Assembly (NCBI GenBank): GCA_032871835.1
Contig: CM065300.1
Location: forward strand, 71,249,192-71,313,191
Direction: 5' to 3'
Origin: Dipteronia dyeriana
Taxonomy: Eukaryota; Streptophyta; Magnoliopsida; Sapindales; Sapindaceae
Length of the DNA: 64,000 nucleotides
The notes beneath the pieces are model-generated. The model was given only the letters and a program-made list of their open reading frames with translations, ran no database searches and was not told the DNA's origin. A program made the translations under genes and the position numbers. Of the stretch, positions 23,494 to 35,883 are shown piece after piece. Positions within the stretch are counted from its first letter, which is position 1, and every line of letters starts with the position of its first letter.

Positions 23494-24480
23494 ACATGTG
23501 ACTTAGGAGCAGGCGGCATCTGACTAGTTTTTTTTTTCTCCGACAATAATGTACTCCATCCTTCATATCAATAAAGCCTGCTTTTCTTGTTTAATCCTTC
23601 TTCAACTATGTTCTACAATGATTTGGGTCTACATGGAAAATTCGACATCATCACCTCAAGACTAGGGGTAAGCCGAGGAAGCCCCCCCCCGCCACTCCTG
23701 ATGCCTCGGCCGGGCATTACCACCCTCCAAGAAGGGTCTGAGTATAAGAGCATAGTTGCCATCCAGATCTCAAGAATAAGAAATAGCTAGATAGCCCTCC
23801 TAAAGCCTTGGTCAGGCTACCACCCCCAAGAAGGATCTGAGTGTAAGAGCATAAATGCCATATAGATCTCAAGACTAGGAAATAGCTAGATAGCCCTCTT
23901 GATGCCTTGGTCGGGTTACCACCCCCAAGAAGGATTAAAGTGTAAGAGCATAGTTGCCATCCAAATCTCGAGACCAGGAAATAGTTAGATAGCCCTCCTA
24001 ATGCCTTGGTCGGGCTACCACCCCCAAGAAGGATCTGAGTGTAAGAGCATAGTTGCCATCCAGATCTTGAGACCAGGGAATAGCTAGATAGCCCTCATTA
24101 TGCCTTGGTCGGACTACCACCCCCAAGAAGGATATGAGTGTAAGAGCATAGTTGCCATACAGATCTCGAGAACAGTAAATAGCTAGATAGCCCTCCTGAT
24201 GCCTTGGTCGGGCTACCACCCCTAAGAATGATCTGAGTGTAAGAGTATAGTTGCCATCCAGATCTCGAGACCAAGAAATAGCTAGATAGCCCTCCTGATG
24301 CCTTGGTCGGGCTACCACCCTCAAGAAGGATTTGAGTGTAAAAGAATAGTTGCCACCCAGATCTCAAGACCAAGAAATAGCTAGATAGCCCTCCTGACGC
24401 CTTGGTTGGGCTACCACCCTCAGGAAAGACTCGAATTTAAGAACACGGAAGCTTTCCTGATCCTTAGCTTAAAAAGAGGG
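23494..24480. repeat. 99-bp tandem repeats of element B (about eight units)
   Basis: After the pol stop comes a short spacer. From about 23690 there are about eight units of 99 bp, each containing GCCTTGGTCGGGCTACCACC, AAGAAGGATCTGAGTGTAAG and AATAGCTAGATAGCCCTCC. Unit starts near 24001, 24100 and 24199 give the period. The same unit occurs inverted in element A at about 29570-30720 and 44800-45540. Confidence 0.88.
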
Positions 24481-25019
24481 ACTAGACAATTCCTTACTTA
24501 ATGCCTCGTCTGGGCTACAACCCCTTAAAAGGGTTTAGGGATAGAGGGCTCGATTTACTTAAATTCTAAATATACCAGTTAGTTCTGGTTACTAGCCCTC
24601 CTTGATACGTGGTTACTTACTATAACATGCCTACAATCAAACAAGGGGACTATCGACTAAAGAAGTTGAGCTACGAGTTTCGGTGGTTAGGAAGCCCGGC
24701 GCTAACTGTTCATTTTCACGCTTAAACAGTTTTCTTATCCTATTGTTCCCCCAAGATAGTTCGCTTCACTATAAACGCTGGACCTAGAGGGAGATCAAGT
24801 AAGTACATGTAACTCGGAGTGAGAGTTAGATCTAAAATTGAAGCTTTATTATTAAGTGGGGGAGCCTATTCCCCAACAAAGCTATAACAAGCAGGGAGCC
24901 CAATCCTTGATTCCGGGCTACAAAAAGAAAATAAAATGACAAAAGGTCAAACACGGTTAAAGATGGGATGCCTACCCCTTTTCCTAGGTATTAAAAATTA
25001 ATTACATGGGAGAGAACTC

Positions 25020-27612
25020 AAATTTCTTCATCTTCCTAAGGACCTCCCGTCTCCTCTTCTACAGAGTGAACCTTGCCCCCTGTTCCACTCTCCGGTCGTA
25101 GCTCATCCAGATCAGCGTCACCTACTGTCTCCACCACCTACCCTTGAGCATCCGCCCCGGTTGTTTCGGGGTCAATAGGGTCCTCCTCCATGACTTTATT
25201 GATCACTGCCATAACTTCAGGCGGTATGGCTGCATCAAGAAGGCTAGCCACTGACTCATGCATAACCCGCCTTCTGTTGACTCCATTCCTGAGAGCATTA
25301 TGGGGGGATCTCGAGCTTTAGTAAGGCCTCCTTATAGCTCTTCAGCTTGGACCCCTCTCGAGGATTCGCCAGAACCAGATGCAGGGAAGGTTGGAACATG
25401 AGGAGGCAGATCTGACACCTCCAACCGCTTCCCAGCTCCCTCCCTAGAGGGAACAGCTCCATCATTTTTGGGGTGAGACATCTCTGCAGCCCGTGACATA
25501 ACCTCTTCTCTATCCCAGCCGGTGATGCTAGAGAGATCAAATGGGGGAGGAATGGCTATTGCAACCTGATAGGAGGTATAAAAGTACCCCTCATTAAAAT
25601 AGGCTTCCACCTCGGCCTAGAGCTGGGTAATTTGAGCTTGCAAAGCTTGGTTCTCGACATCCAGAGCCTTCGCCTCTCTCTTCTAGTCATCCCGTTGGCT
25701 AGCTCATCGCTTCGACAGGAGAGTTTCCTGATCAAAAGCCCGCTTCAACCTCTCATGGTAGCAATGGAGCTCAGCTAGCTGTGTTTCCATTCCTTGTTGG
25801 CTAGAGGTCATCTCCCGGACCAGGGCTTGAGCCCGCACAAGCAACCCTATGGCTCACTCAGCCTCAGCCTCAGCTTTGGCTGCCTAATCGTGGAGGGAGG
25901 CCACCTGATGTCCCATGGCTACCTGAAACTTGAAAGCCTGCAAAGGAAATTCATGTTAGAAAATGATAAATCAAGCTGCTGAATGAGAAAGTAAAAGTGA
26001 CGATTACCTCGGCTAGAAGGGCAGACCCTTTGGTAATCATGATATCTACGGGCATCGAGGTCATCCTAGAAAAGCCCACCACCTGAACAGGATGTAACGA
26101 ATTGCTTCATGACCTTATCCTGACCCGTCGAGCTCGATTGCTGGTAAGGGCGAGAATGGGCGACCTCATGAGTATCGGCTTCGGGCTCCCTAGGAACCTG
26201 GACTGCCCGGGATACAGTCGGATCAGTAGAAAGGGATAATGTGACTGGAGAAGCATTGTTTGAAGCAGAAACTACTGGTGAGGGGGCAATAGTGGACTTA
26301 CCAGCCGCTTGGGAAGTGGGCCCTCCTCGATTTAGCGTCTTTGCCGCCCGAGACGCAAGGATAACCATCTTAGACTTCACCTGAGAAGGTATTGGAGCAT
26401 GAGTAAGCCAGGTAGCAGCCTTAATGGTTGACCCCCCTATTTCGAAGTGGTAGAGAGAGCTCCAGGGGATGATCTGGAAGGAGGAAGAGGGGTCTTTTTT
26501 TATCGAGCTTCGCGAGAAGCTAAAGCAATAATAAACAATGTTAAAAATAAAAAAAAAGGGTCAAGATCATCAGAACTGAACCGTCCAACAATTTAAAAAT
26601 AGGATAGAGCGAGATACTTATGAGGAGTAGCGTTAGAGATCTGCAGGTACTTGTTCACCCTGCGGGGATCAAAGGGGTCAGCAGTTGGAAACTTCAAATT
26701 TAAGTAATTTCGGGCCAGAATGGTCTTCAGCACGACTTCAGACTCAACGGGCAAGGAATCCCAATCCAATGAGGGTTTATCACTAAAAGCGGTGGGAACC
26801 TCAAGCACATGCCCGTCGACGAATATAGAGCTCCCTCAATCTCCCCCCGCCTATACCCACTCCTCTTTCCAGGCGGGGTCTTTCTTTGAAGCCGTGGGGA
26901 TGATAAAATTAAACTTGTTTTTGGCCTTGGGGTAGAATTGGCCTCGCTGAACCCTAACCAGGCTACCTATCTGGAAAAGGAAGGCGAGTTCCTCAACCCC
27001 ATACTCCTTAGTTACACTGCTCACCTCTCATTGCTCCCTCCATAACACAAGGAAGCTGACTAGATGCCTCTAGAAGCCAGGCGTCAGTTGGAGCGGAGCC
27101 AGCTGAAAGGCATTAAGAGCTCATCGAAGGGTAGGGTGAAAGGGGAGCCTCATACCGCTCTCGAAAGCTGCGATGTGGATAAGAAGTACGCCTTTGGGTG
27201 GGCTAAAAACATCATAATTCTTGTGGGGGACGGTGAGGGAAACGGTGTTAGGAATACAGTATTTGTCCCGAAGATGGCTAATAGACTGAGGGTCGACGGT
27301 GGAATCAGGGATAACCCTGGGTTCGAAAGGAGAGGTCGTCACTGAAGAAAGCTCCGCCACTGTAACCTGAACCTTCCTAACAGTGTCAACTCTCTCCCCG
27401 ACATCAGAATCCTCGTCAACTAGATTTAGAGGGTTGTCGGGCTGGTTCGAAGAGCCGGAGCCAGTAGAGAAGTTCCTGCTGAAACGACGACGCTGGCGGG
27501 CCGGGGAAGATTCCTCGTCCCTTGAAATTCCTCACACCCATTTATGAGGAACTAGGTTAGGGCCTCTGGTGCCCTCAACCAAGGCGTCAATACTGTCTGA
27601 GGAAGTCGACAT
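25020..27612 (-). pseudogene. Antisense, intron-containing ORF of element B (putative gypsy-type transposon protein)
   Basis: The ORF reads opposite to B's gag-pol, with ATG at 27612 (MSTSSDSIDA). Exon 1 runs to 26622, exon 2 from 26519 to 26008, and exon 3 from 25937 to roughly 25020. The exon-2 and exon-3 borders have GT-AG sites shared with element E. The exon-1 donor is AT here where E has GTAAGT. Exon 1 includes TVPHKNYDVF, a LPFHPTLRRALNAFQLAPLQL stretch resembling the plant 'putative gypsy type transposon' domain, and a later SVIE/NYLNLK-type block. Exon 3 is coiled-coil-like (MGHQ, AEAEAE) and ends acidic. Several stops (for example near 27534) show decay. Antisense ORFs at this position are known in Tat elements; their function is unknown. 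Confidence 0.75.
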
Positions 27613-27985
27613 TAATAGGTAAGAAGAACTTGAAAATAAGAGGAACACAGAGGGAAATCGGCAGAGAAAAACAGGAAAGAAGAAATCTGAAAATTTGAGA
27701 TTTGAGAAAGTGTGAAGAAAGTAACAGTAATGCCAAGTTTAAATAGAGGATTAAGGGTAATGATATCGGCGATATCCTTGAGAAGATCAAATGGTACCGC
27801 GGTGGGAGCCGTATTGCAGCAGTCTTTCTTCGAATAAAACACTGTTTCAAATTCAAATATTGGGCAATTAATGAGAAGATTTCGCTCTCATTAATTATTT
27901 ATATAACGAAAAACTTTCTCAATTAAACAAGGAATCTGACTCCAACCCCAACTCTACCACCGGTGTTCAAGTCAGAGGAGACTTC

Positions 27986-29112
27986 TGTTAATAATAAAAT
28001 TTGGCCAGGGGTCAAAGAGAAATTTTCCACTTTCCCGCCACGAGTTGAAACCCATAATTGACTTTCACGAAGCCCGGATAGAACATAAAGCCACCTCGCA
28101 GAAGCCGGGAAGGCCGGCTCGGCTTCACAACTAATAGAAAACAAGCTAGGCACGACCAGGACGAGCCCCCACACGAAAGCTAGATCCCGGGTTTCTCCAG
28201 GCCACCTATCGGGGAACCCCGGCTTTGAGGTCAAGTTTCTCAACCGCCCCGTGAATGCCAGAGAAGTCTCCAAGCTCAAGAGACATTCGACAGAAGCCCG
28301 CTGTCCTCGCTGGACATTAAGGAAGAATCGTGCCTAAATCTACACTACCCTGGCTACCTCCAAGGAATGTCTACAGGAACACCTCGAGCCCCTAAGGGTT
28401 AGGGAAAATCCTTTTCAAGCTTTTAAGAACAGAGTCGAAGCAGGGATCTACCTCGCTCTACGGGGCAATAATCAGCTAGCTGGATGACTTCCATGAATAA
28501 CCATATCGTGATAACATACAAGATCCTATTTAGGAGATAACCATCATTAATCCCGTATACGTGTGAGCCAAGAGTTTGATTCCAAAAAGGAAACAAACTC
28601 ATTCACGTTAATTGTTTCCGCTATTTACTCGGGGTCAACCACTTTTAAATGAAGGATCCAGCCCGATAAGGAGGAAACGGATTCAAAGGATCGTGGCGGG
28701 ATATCAGCAAATTCAAACCAACTTGGACCATATATAAATAGGGCCAAGCAGGATACATAGAGGGATATACAAAAAAACATACATAGAAGCAGAAAGAGAA
28801 AAAGAAAAGAAAAGAGGAAGGCCTAAATTCTTAATTCAGAACACGACCACCTTTGTTTCCACTATTCGACAGGCACAGAGTTGCCACCATCTTACATCTT
28901 AGAGAGATTGCGAGCATATAAGAGAGTGAGTTGTATTTTAAAGCAAGTATCAATAATAAAAGCTCTTATTTATTGTTACTACGATCCAGCCTCTTGTTTA
29001 CCTCTAAACAGGTCAGGTATCAACGGTACCGACCACAACCACCATTTTCGTGGTAGTGGTCTCGAGGGTGTTAGTAGGAATTTCTCATCCCCGAGCAAAT
29101 TTCCTGTTAACA
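27986..29112 (+). repeat. Element B 3' LTR
   Basis: It starts TGTTAATAATAAAATTTGG after GGAGACTTC and ends CCTGTTAACA, then the ACTTG target copy. It is 1127 bp, close to the 5' LTR. Confidence 0.87.
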
Positions 29113-29569
29113 ACTTGTAATCATAATCACTCATAGTGCTTGGCTTAACGAACCGGGGTACTATTCATTCCTGTTTTAGTAGTCTTGGTACATTTGGCGA
29201 AGAAGATCTTGGTAGGCAACTAAGGCCACTTTCTCACTTGGTCTTTATACATAGGCGAAACATAAGTGTATTCGGCGTACCTGTATAATAAATGAGTGTT
29301 GGCGGACCACAGAAGGGATATTCCCTTTAAGGAATTTTCGACACTCTAGTCGGTGTAAAATTTGTTAAGTGAGAAAGTTCACAAACCGTATTGCTCGATC
29401 ATGTCGGATGAAGCTCTAGTGGCTAATCTGAGAGCCTAAAATTTATGTTCCTGGAATTGGTAGGCAACTATGCCACCCAGACTTTTCCTGACGGGGTTGG
29501 CCCGACCATGGCAACAAGATGATCATTTGGTTGTTCAGGTCTCGTGATCTAGCTGGCAACTATGGTCTT

Positions 29570-30720
29570 ACGCTCAGATCCTTCTTAGGGGAGGTAGCAT
29601 AACAAAAGCATCAGGAGTGCTATCTAGCTATTTCTTGGTCTCGAGGCGATCAATGTCGAAATACCATGGCATTCCTTCTGGAGGGATTAATCTGGTCCAA
29701 GGCATCAGGAAGGCTATCTAGCTATATTCTGGTATTTTGATCCGGATGGCAACAATGCATTTAAATTCTGATCCTTCTTGGGGGAGGTCACCCGACCAAG
29801 GCATCCAGAGCGCTATCTAGCTATATCCTGGTATCGAGATCTGGATGGCAACAATGCTCTTACATTCAGACCCTTCTTGGGGGTCGTAGCCTGACCAAGG
29901 CATCAGGAGCGCAACCTAGCTATTTCCTGGTCTCGAGATCTGGATGGTAACTATGCTCTTACACTCAGATTCTTCTTGAAGGTCGTAGCCTGACCAAGGC
30001 ATCAGGAACGCTATCTAGCTATATCTTGGTATTTTGATCCGGATGGCAACTATGCTCTTACACTCAGACCCTACTTGGGGTCGTAGCCCGACCAAGGCAT
30101 TAGAAGCGCTATCTAGCTATTTCTTGATCTCAAGATCTGGATGGCAACTATGCTCTTACACTCAGATTCTTCTTGGGGGTCGTAGCCCGACCAAGGCATC
30201 AGGAGCGCTATCTAGCTATATCCTGGTATTTTGATCTGGATAGTAACTATACTCTTACACTCAGATTCTTCTTAGGGGTCGTAGCCCGACCAAGGCATCA
30301 AGAGTGCAATCTAGCTATTTCCTGGTCTCAAGATCTTGATGGCAACTATGCTCTTACACTCAGATTCTTCTTGAAAGTCGTAGCCCGACCAAGGCTTTAG
30401 GAGCGCTATCTAGCTATATCCTGGTATTTTGATCCGGATGGCAACTATGCTCTTACACTCAGACCCTTCTTGGGGGTCGTAGCCCGACCAAGGCATCAAG
30501 AGCACTATCTAGCTATTTCTTGGTATTTTGATCCAGATGGCAACTATGCACTTACAATCAGATCCTTCTTGGGGGAGGTCACCTGACCAAGGCATCAGGG
30601 GTGATGAGGAGGCTTCCCCGATCAATCCCTGGTCTTGAGATCTGGATGGCAACTATGATCTTACACTTAGACCCTTCTTGGCGGGGGGTGGTGCCCAACC
30701 AATGCATTAGAGGTAGTGAG
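29570..30720 (-). repeat. 99-bp tandem repeats of element A, internal region 1
   Basis: About eleven units are the reverse complement of the B repeat, containing GTCGTAGCCCGACCAAGGCAT, CTATCTAGCTAT and CTCTTACACTCAGA. Markers at 29883, 29982 and 30080 give a 98-99 bp period. Units differ by substitutions, so the array is old. Confidence 0.87.
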
Positions 30721-31269
30721 GGGGCTTCCCGGACCTATCTCTGTTCTTGAAGAGATCACTGTCGAACTACTATGGCGATCCTCCTGGAGGGAGTATTCCA
30801 GTCCAGGGCATTAAGAGAGCTATCTAGCTCTCCTAGTCAAGGCGACCACATGAGATCTATTACGGATATCGAAATCGAAGGAGATGCAAACTCATACTGA
30901 GCCGATACGAAGTTGTATCAATGCATGGTGGTATCGGTTGATAACCAGTCTCGCTCTAGGATCTTTTCATGAGTAGAATCTCTTGAGATGATCTGCATTA
31001 TGAATGTAGATAGTAGAATGGCTCTCCGTAAAAGACATTTTTTATTACGAACTAGGGGAAATGGTCTCACGCTGGGGTTATCGCCCCTCTCACTGGAGTA
31101 CTGAGAAAATATTAAGCTTCTAGTCCCTAAGTGATGTAACCAGTTTGGAAGTCCGATTGAGGTAGATGAGAGTTTTCAACAATCGTAATAGAGCTCGAGA
31201 CCCCGTTATGAACGAATCATGACCTTTGGGTGCTCCGGGAACGGATCGAGACCTCGATGGCTCACTAGG

Positions 31270-33740
31270 GCATTGGAAGGCCAATTACAAATGGAGAGGA
31301 GCCTTCGGTATGATAATCTTTAAGAGCAAGCTGGTGTTTGCTAGGTTGAGATCGTACAAGCCAATGAGGATGGTTACTTCTTCATCACCTTCCAGGTAGA
31401 GCTGGATCTACTTCCCTCCTTTGACTTAAGAGTCATTGATGGACGGAAAAGGGAGAGGATTAAGAAGAAAGCTACTGAGATGGTTGTGTATGTTCCCATC
31501 GCAGCTGGCAAGTCTTGGGTTTCTGAAGCAGACCCGGGCTCCAAATCCCATGGTGCAGTAGATGATCAATCCAAATAGGGAGCTTCTCCCTCAAATAAAG
31601 GCCATACCTAAGGTGGGTTTTTATATGGTAGGTGAGCCCCGGTTGATCCAGAAGTAAATGTTTCGGATGGAGAAAACTTCTCTCTTAGGGGACGTCAAAC
31701 CAAAAGGAGGAGGAGCTAACCATGATAGTGAGAGGCGTAGTTGTTCTGAATGAAGACATGACCAGAATTGAGGCAACCATGGCTAATGTGCAGGTAACCC
31801 GGGAGTGGATCTAACATCCATATGATGTGGAGAGACTCGGGTCCATGCGTCATGCCATGCGAGGATTGCTCCGAAGGAAAAGGTAAACTCTTGAGGGAGT
31901 GGTTTAAACTCTGCATGGCAGCGTGGCTACCTTGGAAGCCAAGGTGGGTGCTTCACTTGCTGAAGGACGATTCTGTGTTGCTTGCTAGGCATCTCGAGCT
32001 CTTCTTCCCTTTGACCTGATCATCATTGGAGGATGGATACCTTGAGTAGATCACAGAGAAAGCTGAAAGTTACATGGGTCCGCTCCGACTGAAGCCGGAC
32101 CTTTTTGAGATGATGAATGCGCAGATGATGAGGAGGACTTGGTTCCCATTTCTGCTTTCATGTCTAGTTGTGTTAGGGTAGGAACTATCTTGAAGTCCTC
32201 TACTGCCGTAGATGCATGGGGGGCTCCAAGCCCGCCTATCTCTCCATTAGAATCATCCAAAGTAAAGGTCTAGTTTGATCTTTCTAGAGAAATGGTGGTC
32301 CGAATTGGTTTGGTAGATGTGGGTTGCTACAGAGGTTTTAGATGTAGGTGAAGCTTCAAACCTACGTATCTATGTGTCTAAATTTGTCAAGGAGGTAAGG
32401 ATCTAGATCGCCCTTACCCAAAAAGGGGAGCTCCATACTGAAGCCATATTGATAGAAGAGGTCCCGATCAATCCAGCTGAAGAGGTAAAGGACCGAGCTG
32501 ATTCAGGCTAACACGACTAAGGTGGTAGAGCAAGCTCCGAGGTAACAGTGCTAAATGATGATGGTTCTTCCTCTACCCAAGCAGTAGGACCAGGGAGGAA
32601 GTAGTTGCCACTGTTGATGAAACTAACCTGGGATGTAGATCAGGACCACGGTGGCTCGCTAAGGCATTGAATGGTCCGATACAAATGGAGCGGAGCCACC
32701 AGTCTGGTACTACATATGAGAAAGCTCTGGGCCTTGCAGCAATGCTGCTATTACTCTAGAGGCTTACTCAGTCACGTAGGAGGCCTTACCAATTGTGGGA
32801 AACCTCTAGGCCCATCTCGAATGAACCAGGACTCTGATGACTTGCTAGGGCGTTGAATGGCCCGATACAAATGGAGAGGAACCATCGACTTGGAACTAGA
32901 TACAAGGAGGCTCTAGGACTTACAGCGATGTTGCCACTGCTCTAGAGGCTTGCTCAGTCATGTAGGAGGCCTTACTGAATATGGGAAACCTCCGGGCTCA
33001 TCTCGAATGAACTGGGACTCCGGTGGCTTGCTACGGCGTTGAATGACCCGATATGAATGAAACAGAGCCACCGGTATGATGCTTTTTAGGAGCAGGTTGA
33101 TGCTGGTAAATTCGAGCTTGAGTAGACCAAGGGGATGATGATCAAGATAATGAGGGGATCGATCATCCTGAGCAAAGTCATGATCAGAGTTGAGGCAATC
33201 ACATATAAGATGCAGGTAGACAGACAGCGGATGTAGTGTGCATATGATATGGAAAGGCTCTAATCCATGCTCTGTGTTGTGTAAGGACCGCTCTGAAGGA
33301 GATCATGGAGAAAGCTAAGAGTTTATTAGGTCCACTCTCACTAAAACTGGTTCATCTCGAGCCACATGGTGCACTAATGATGAGGAGGACATGGTGCCCA
33401 TCTCCACATTCATGCCAGACTGTACTAGGGTAGAACCTATCTCAAAGTCTCCTGCTACAAGGTAGGGGATGCATGAGGGGCTTCAAGTCTGCCTACCTCT
33501 CTATTTGAATCTGTTAAAGTAGAGGTCCAGATTGGCATTACCAAGGTAGGAGAGGTAAGAGAGGTAGGAGAGATCTCGATTGATCCAAATGAAGAGATGG
33601 AGGTCAAGACTGATTGAACTTGATCCAACAAATATGGTGCAAGCTGGCTCCGAAGTAGCAGTGTTAAGGGATAATGACCCGTCCTTCAACCAATCAATGA
33701 GACTAAGAAGTAAAGAGCTGCTACTGTTGAGGAGACTAAC
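31270..33740 (+). pseudogene. Degenerate antisense coding remnants in element A
   Basis: On plus (antisense to A) several stretches read like protein although broken by stops: EDGYFFITFQVELDLLP near 31360, ATLEAKVGASLAEG near 31930, EDLVPISAFMSSCVRVG near 32130, a VSKFVKEVRI segment near 32370, and VKVEVQIGITKVGEVREV near 33515. Parts recur in internal region 2 (about 46240-46790). No known domain was recognised. This may be a remnant of an antisense ORF like that of B, or captured sequence. It could also be chance open frames in non-coding repeats. Confidence 0.32.
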
Positions 33741-33799
33741 CAGAGAGGTAGATCGGGACCAAGGTAGCTCGCTAGAGCGATGAATGGCCCCATACAAGT

Positions 33800-34900
33800 G
33801 GAGATGAGGAACCGACCTAGTAACTGTCTAGAGACATGCTTGAGGTCCTAGAAGTTTCTCGCGACTGAGAGAAGGCTTTGGACCCTTCTGGAATGAGTAG
33901 GAACCATGGGGACTCACTTAAGCATTAGACAACCCAATATAAATGGAGAGGGGCAACCTGTTTGGTACCAGTCCAAAGGCATACTTGGGATCCAATGGGC
34001 CTCTAGCAACCGAGAGAAGGCTCTGGACCATGCTGGAATGAAACAGGAGCTCAGTGGTTCACTATGGCGTTGACCGGCCCTATATAAGAAGTGATGAGCC
34101 ACTGGGCCTTACAGCGGGGCTGCTACTTAGGCATGTAGGTGGCCTTACCAAATATGGAAAGCTTCTGGGAACTCCTCGATCGAATTGGGCTTCAGTGGCT
34201 TGATAGGGCGGTGAATCACCCGGTAAACATGGAGTGAAGCCATCGATCTTATAGCGTTGCCACTACTCCTTAGGCATGTAGGTGGCCTCACCAAACGTGG
34301 GAAGCTTCTGAGAACTACTCGATCGGATCGGGCTTCGGTGGCTTGCTAGGGCGGTGAAAGGCCCGGTAAATATGAAGCGAAGCCACTTGTCTGGTATTGG
34401 TCCAGAAGCATGCTTGGGATCTTTGGAGTCCCCAGTAATTTGAAAGGAGGCTCTGGACCATGCTGGAATGGATTGGGGTCATAGTGGCTCACTTGGACGT
34501 TGATCGACTCTGTACAAGAAGTGAGGGGCCACTATGCCTTACAGTGGGGCTGCTACTCTAGAAGCTTACTCAGGCTTGTATGAGGCCTTACCAAAATATG
34601 GGAAGCCTCTGGGCTGTCCTCGATCAGATCCGGCTTCGGTGTCTTGCTAGGGCGATGAGTGGACCGGTATTCATGGAGCGAAGCCACCAGTCTGGTATTG
34701 GTCCAGAAGTATGCTTGGGATCCTAAAAGTCCCCAGTAACTGAGAGAAAGATCTGGACCCTCCTGGAGTTAACCGAAAGTTCAGTGGCTCACTTGAGCGT
34801 TGACTGGCCCGGTGCACGAGGCGTGGAACCACTAATCTTTTACTGGTCGTGCTACTCTAGAAGCTACACAGCTGAGTTGGCTTCTTAGTTTCATGGGTCG
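33800..34900 (-). repeat. About 300-bp tandem repeats of element A, internal region 1
   Basis: The unit contains AGAAGCATGCTTGGGATC, AGGAGGCTCTGGACCATGCTGG, TGGCTCACTTGG and GATCGGGCTTCGGTGGCTTG. Markers near 34403 and 34706 show a spacing close to 300. Shortened units lie upstream (33830, 33968). Corresponding units lie at 46890-48380. Confidence 0.78.
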
Positions 34901-35401
34901 ACCTGCTACCGCTACCTAGGAGCTTCTAAAGGGCGGATACAGTGACATGAAGGATCCCATATGACCAGGTCCAAGTCCAACGGTTCTACTGGATAAGAGG
35001 TCTACCGGTAGCAAAGCAAATCTCCTGTAAAGAAGTAGAAGAGGTGCAACTCTACTGTATAGGAGCTCTCGATGTATCAGAATGGTTCAGCTATATAGGA
35101 GATCTTCAAGCGGGGAGTTACTGTATTAGAGCTCCACGATTATCTGAGCAGGTTCGCTTCATAAGAGTAGCATAATGAACTTGTTCCACCAGGAATTCCA
35201 CGTACCATATTTGCTCCATAATGAATGAAACTTGTTAAATTATAAATTGAGCACCACATGCGATGCATAGGCGATATAGACAAGTATGGAGAAAATACAT
35301 CATATATAGTTAATGATATTCCATGAATAATGAATCTATTACCTCGATAGTATAATGATACTCATGTAAAGACATAGAGGCTTTCAAAAGGGTTATGGAA
35401 A

Positions 35402-35425
35402 CTTCCCACAGACAGCGTCAGAAAG
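35402..35425 (-). promoter_or_regulatory. Primer-binding region of element A (by LTR2)
   Basis: Read on minus, this 24-base segment next to the LTR end matches the CTTTCTGGCGCCGTCTGTGG region of element C at 21 of 24 positions. It fixes the orientation of A. Confidence 0.65.
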
Positions 35426-35883
35426 TGTTAACCGAAAATTCGTTCAGGGTGAGGAATTACAGCTAACACCCTTGAGACCACTACCACGAAGGTGGTGGCC
35501 GGGGTTGGTACCTTGTACCTTGGAGAGATCTCGTATGAATATGGAGAATGAAGCGGTAAGGAGGATGATATAGCAGGTAGGAGACGAGGCATCCTGGCCG
35601 TCGAGCTTCATACTGAAGGAGGAGACACAAGGAGCTCAAGTCTTTGTCCCTGTTCCCTGGTCCTAGCCCTCGGTTGTGGTCGGAGCTCGTTCTGGTATCC
35701 AGAGCCCGGTTCTGGAGCCCGATTACTTGTTGTAGTTCCCCGACCTAGATAGCAAGTAAGAAGAGGGGCTTATCTAGCTTCAGTGCAGGAAAGCTCGATT
35801 TCTTCCATATAAAGGATGCTAGAGAGCTCATCGACTCCCTTCAAGCTGATCTAGGTGGTTTCTCCTCATCTTGATGTGCGACT
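35426..35883 (-). repeat. Element A LTR2, left fragment
   Basis: It begins TGTTAACCGAAAATTCG and matches LTR1 up to the point where the Copia LTR starts (GATGTGCGACT). The remainder of LTR2 is at 43794-44475. About 1 kb present in LTR1 between these points is missing. Confidence 0.8.

Larger units (their letters stand above)
15653..29112 (+). mobile_element. Element B: Tat-type Ty3/Gypsy retrotransposon nested in A
   Basis: Similar LTRs lie at 15653-16804 and 27986-29112. The element is bounded by a perfect 5-bp target duplication ACTTG (15648-15652 and 29113-29117). The sequence on the far side continues element A, about 90 bp inside A's LTR1. Order: LTR, primer site, gag, protease, RT, RNase H, a second RNase H, integrase, 99-bp tandem repeats, antisense ORF, LTR. 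A second RNase H plus an antisense ORF are known traits of the Tat lineage. All coding parts carry stops. The LTRs differ at very roughly 25 of the first 200 bases by eye, so the insertion is not recent. Confidence 0.88.

Noticed and set aside
23998..24373. Minus-strand ORFs with repeated VVARPRHQEGYLAIS units
   Set aside because: Translation of the 99-bp tandem repeat (99 = 3 x 33, so frames stay open); also seen at 30034-30400 and 45136-45534. Not evidence of a protein.
23690..24480. CRISPR-like array
   Set aside because: Units are contiguous 99-bp tandem repeats without unique spacers, inside a plant retrotransposon.
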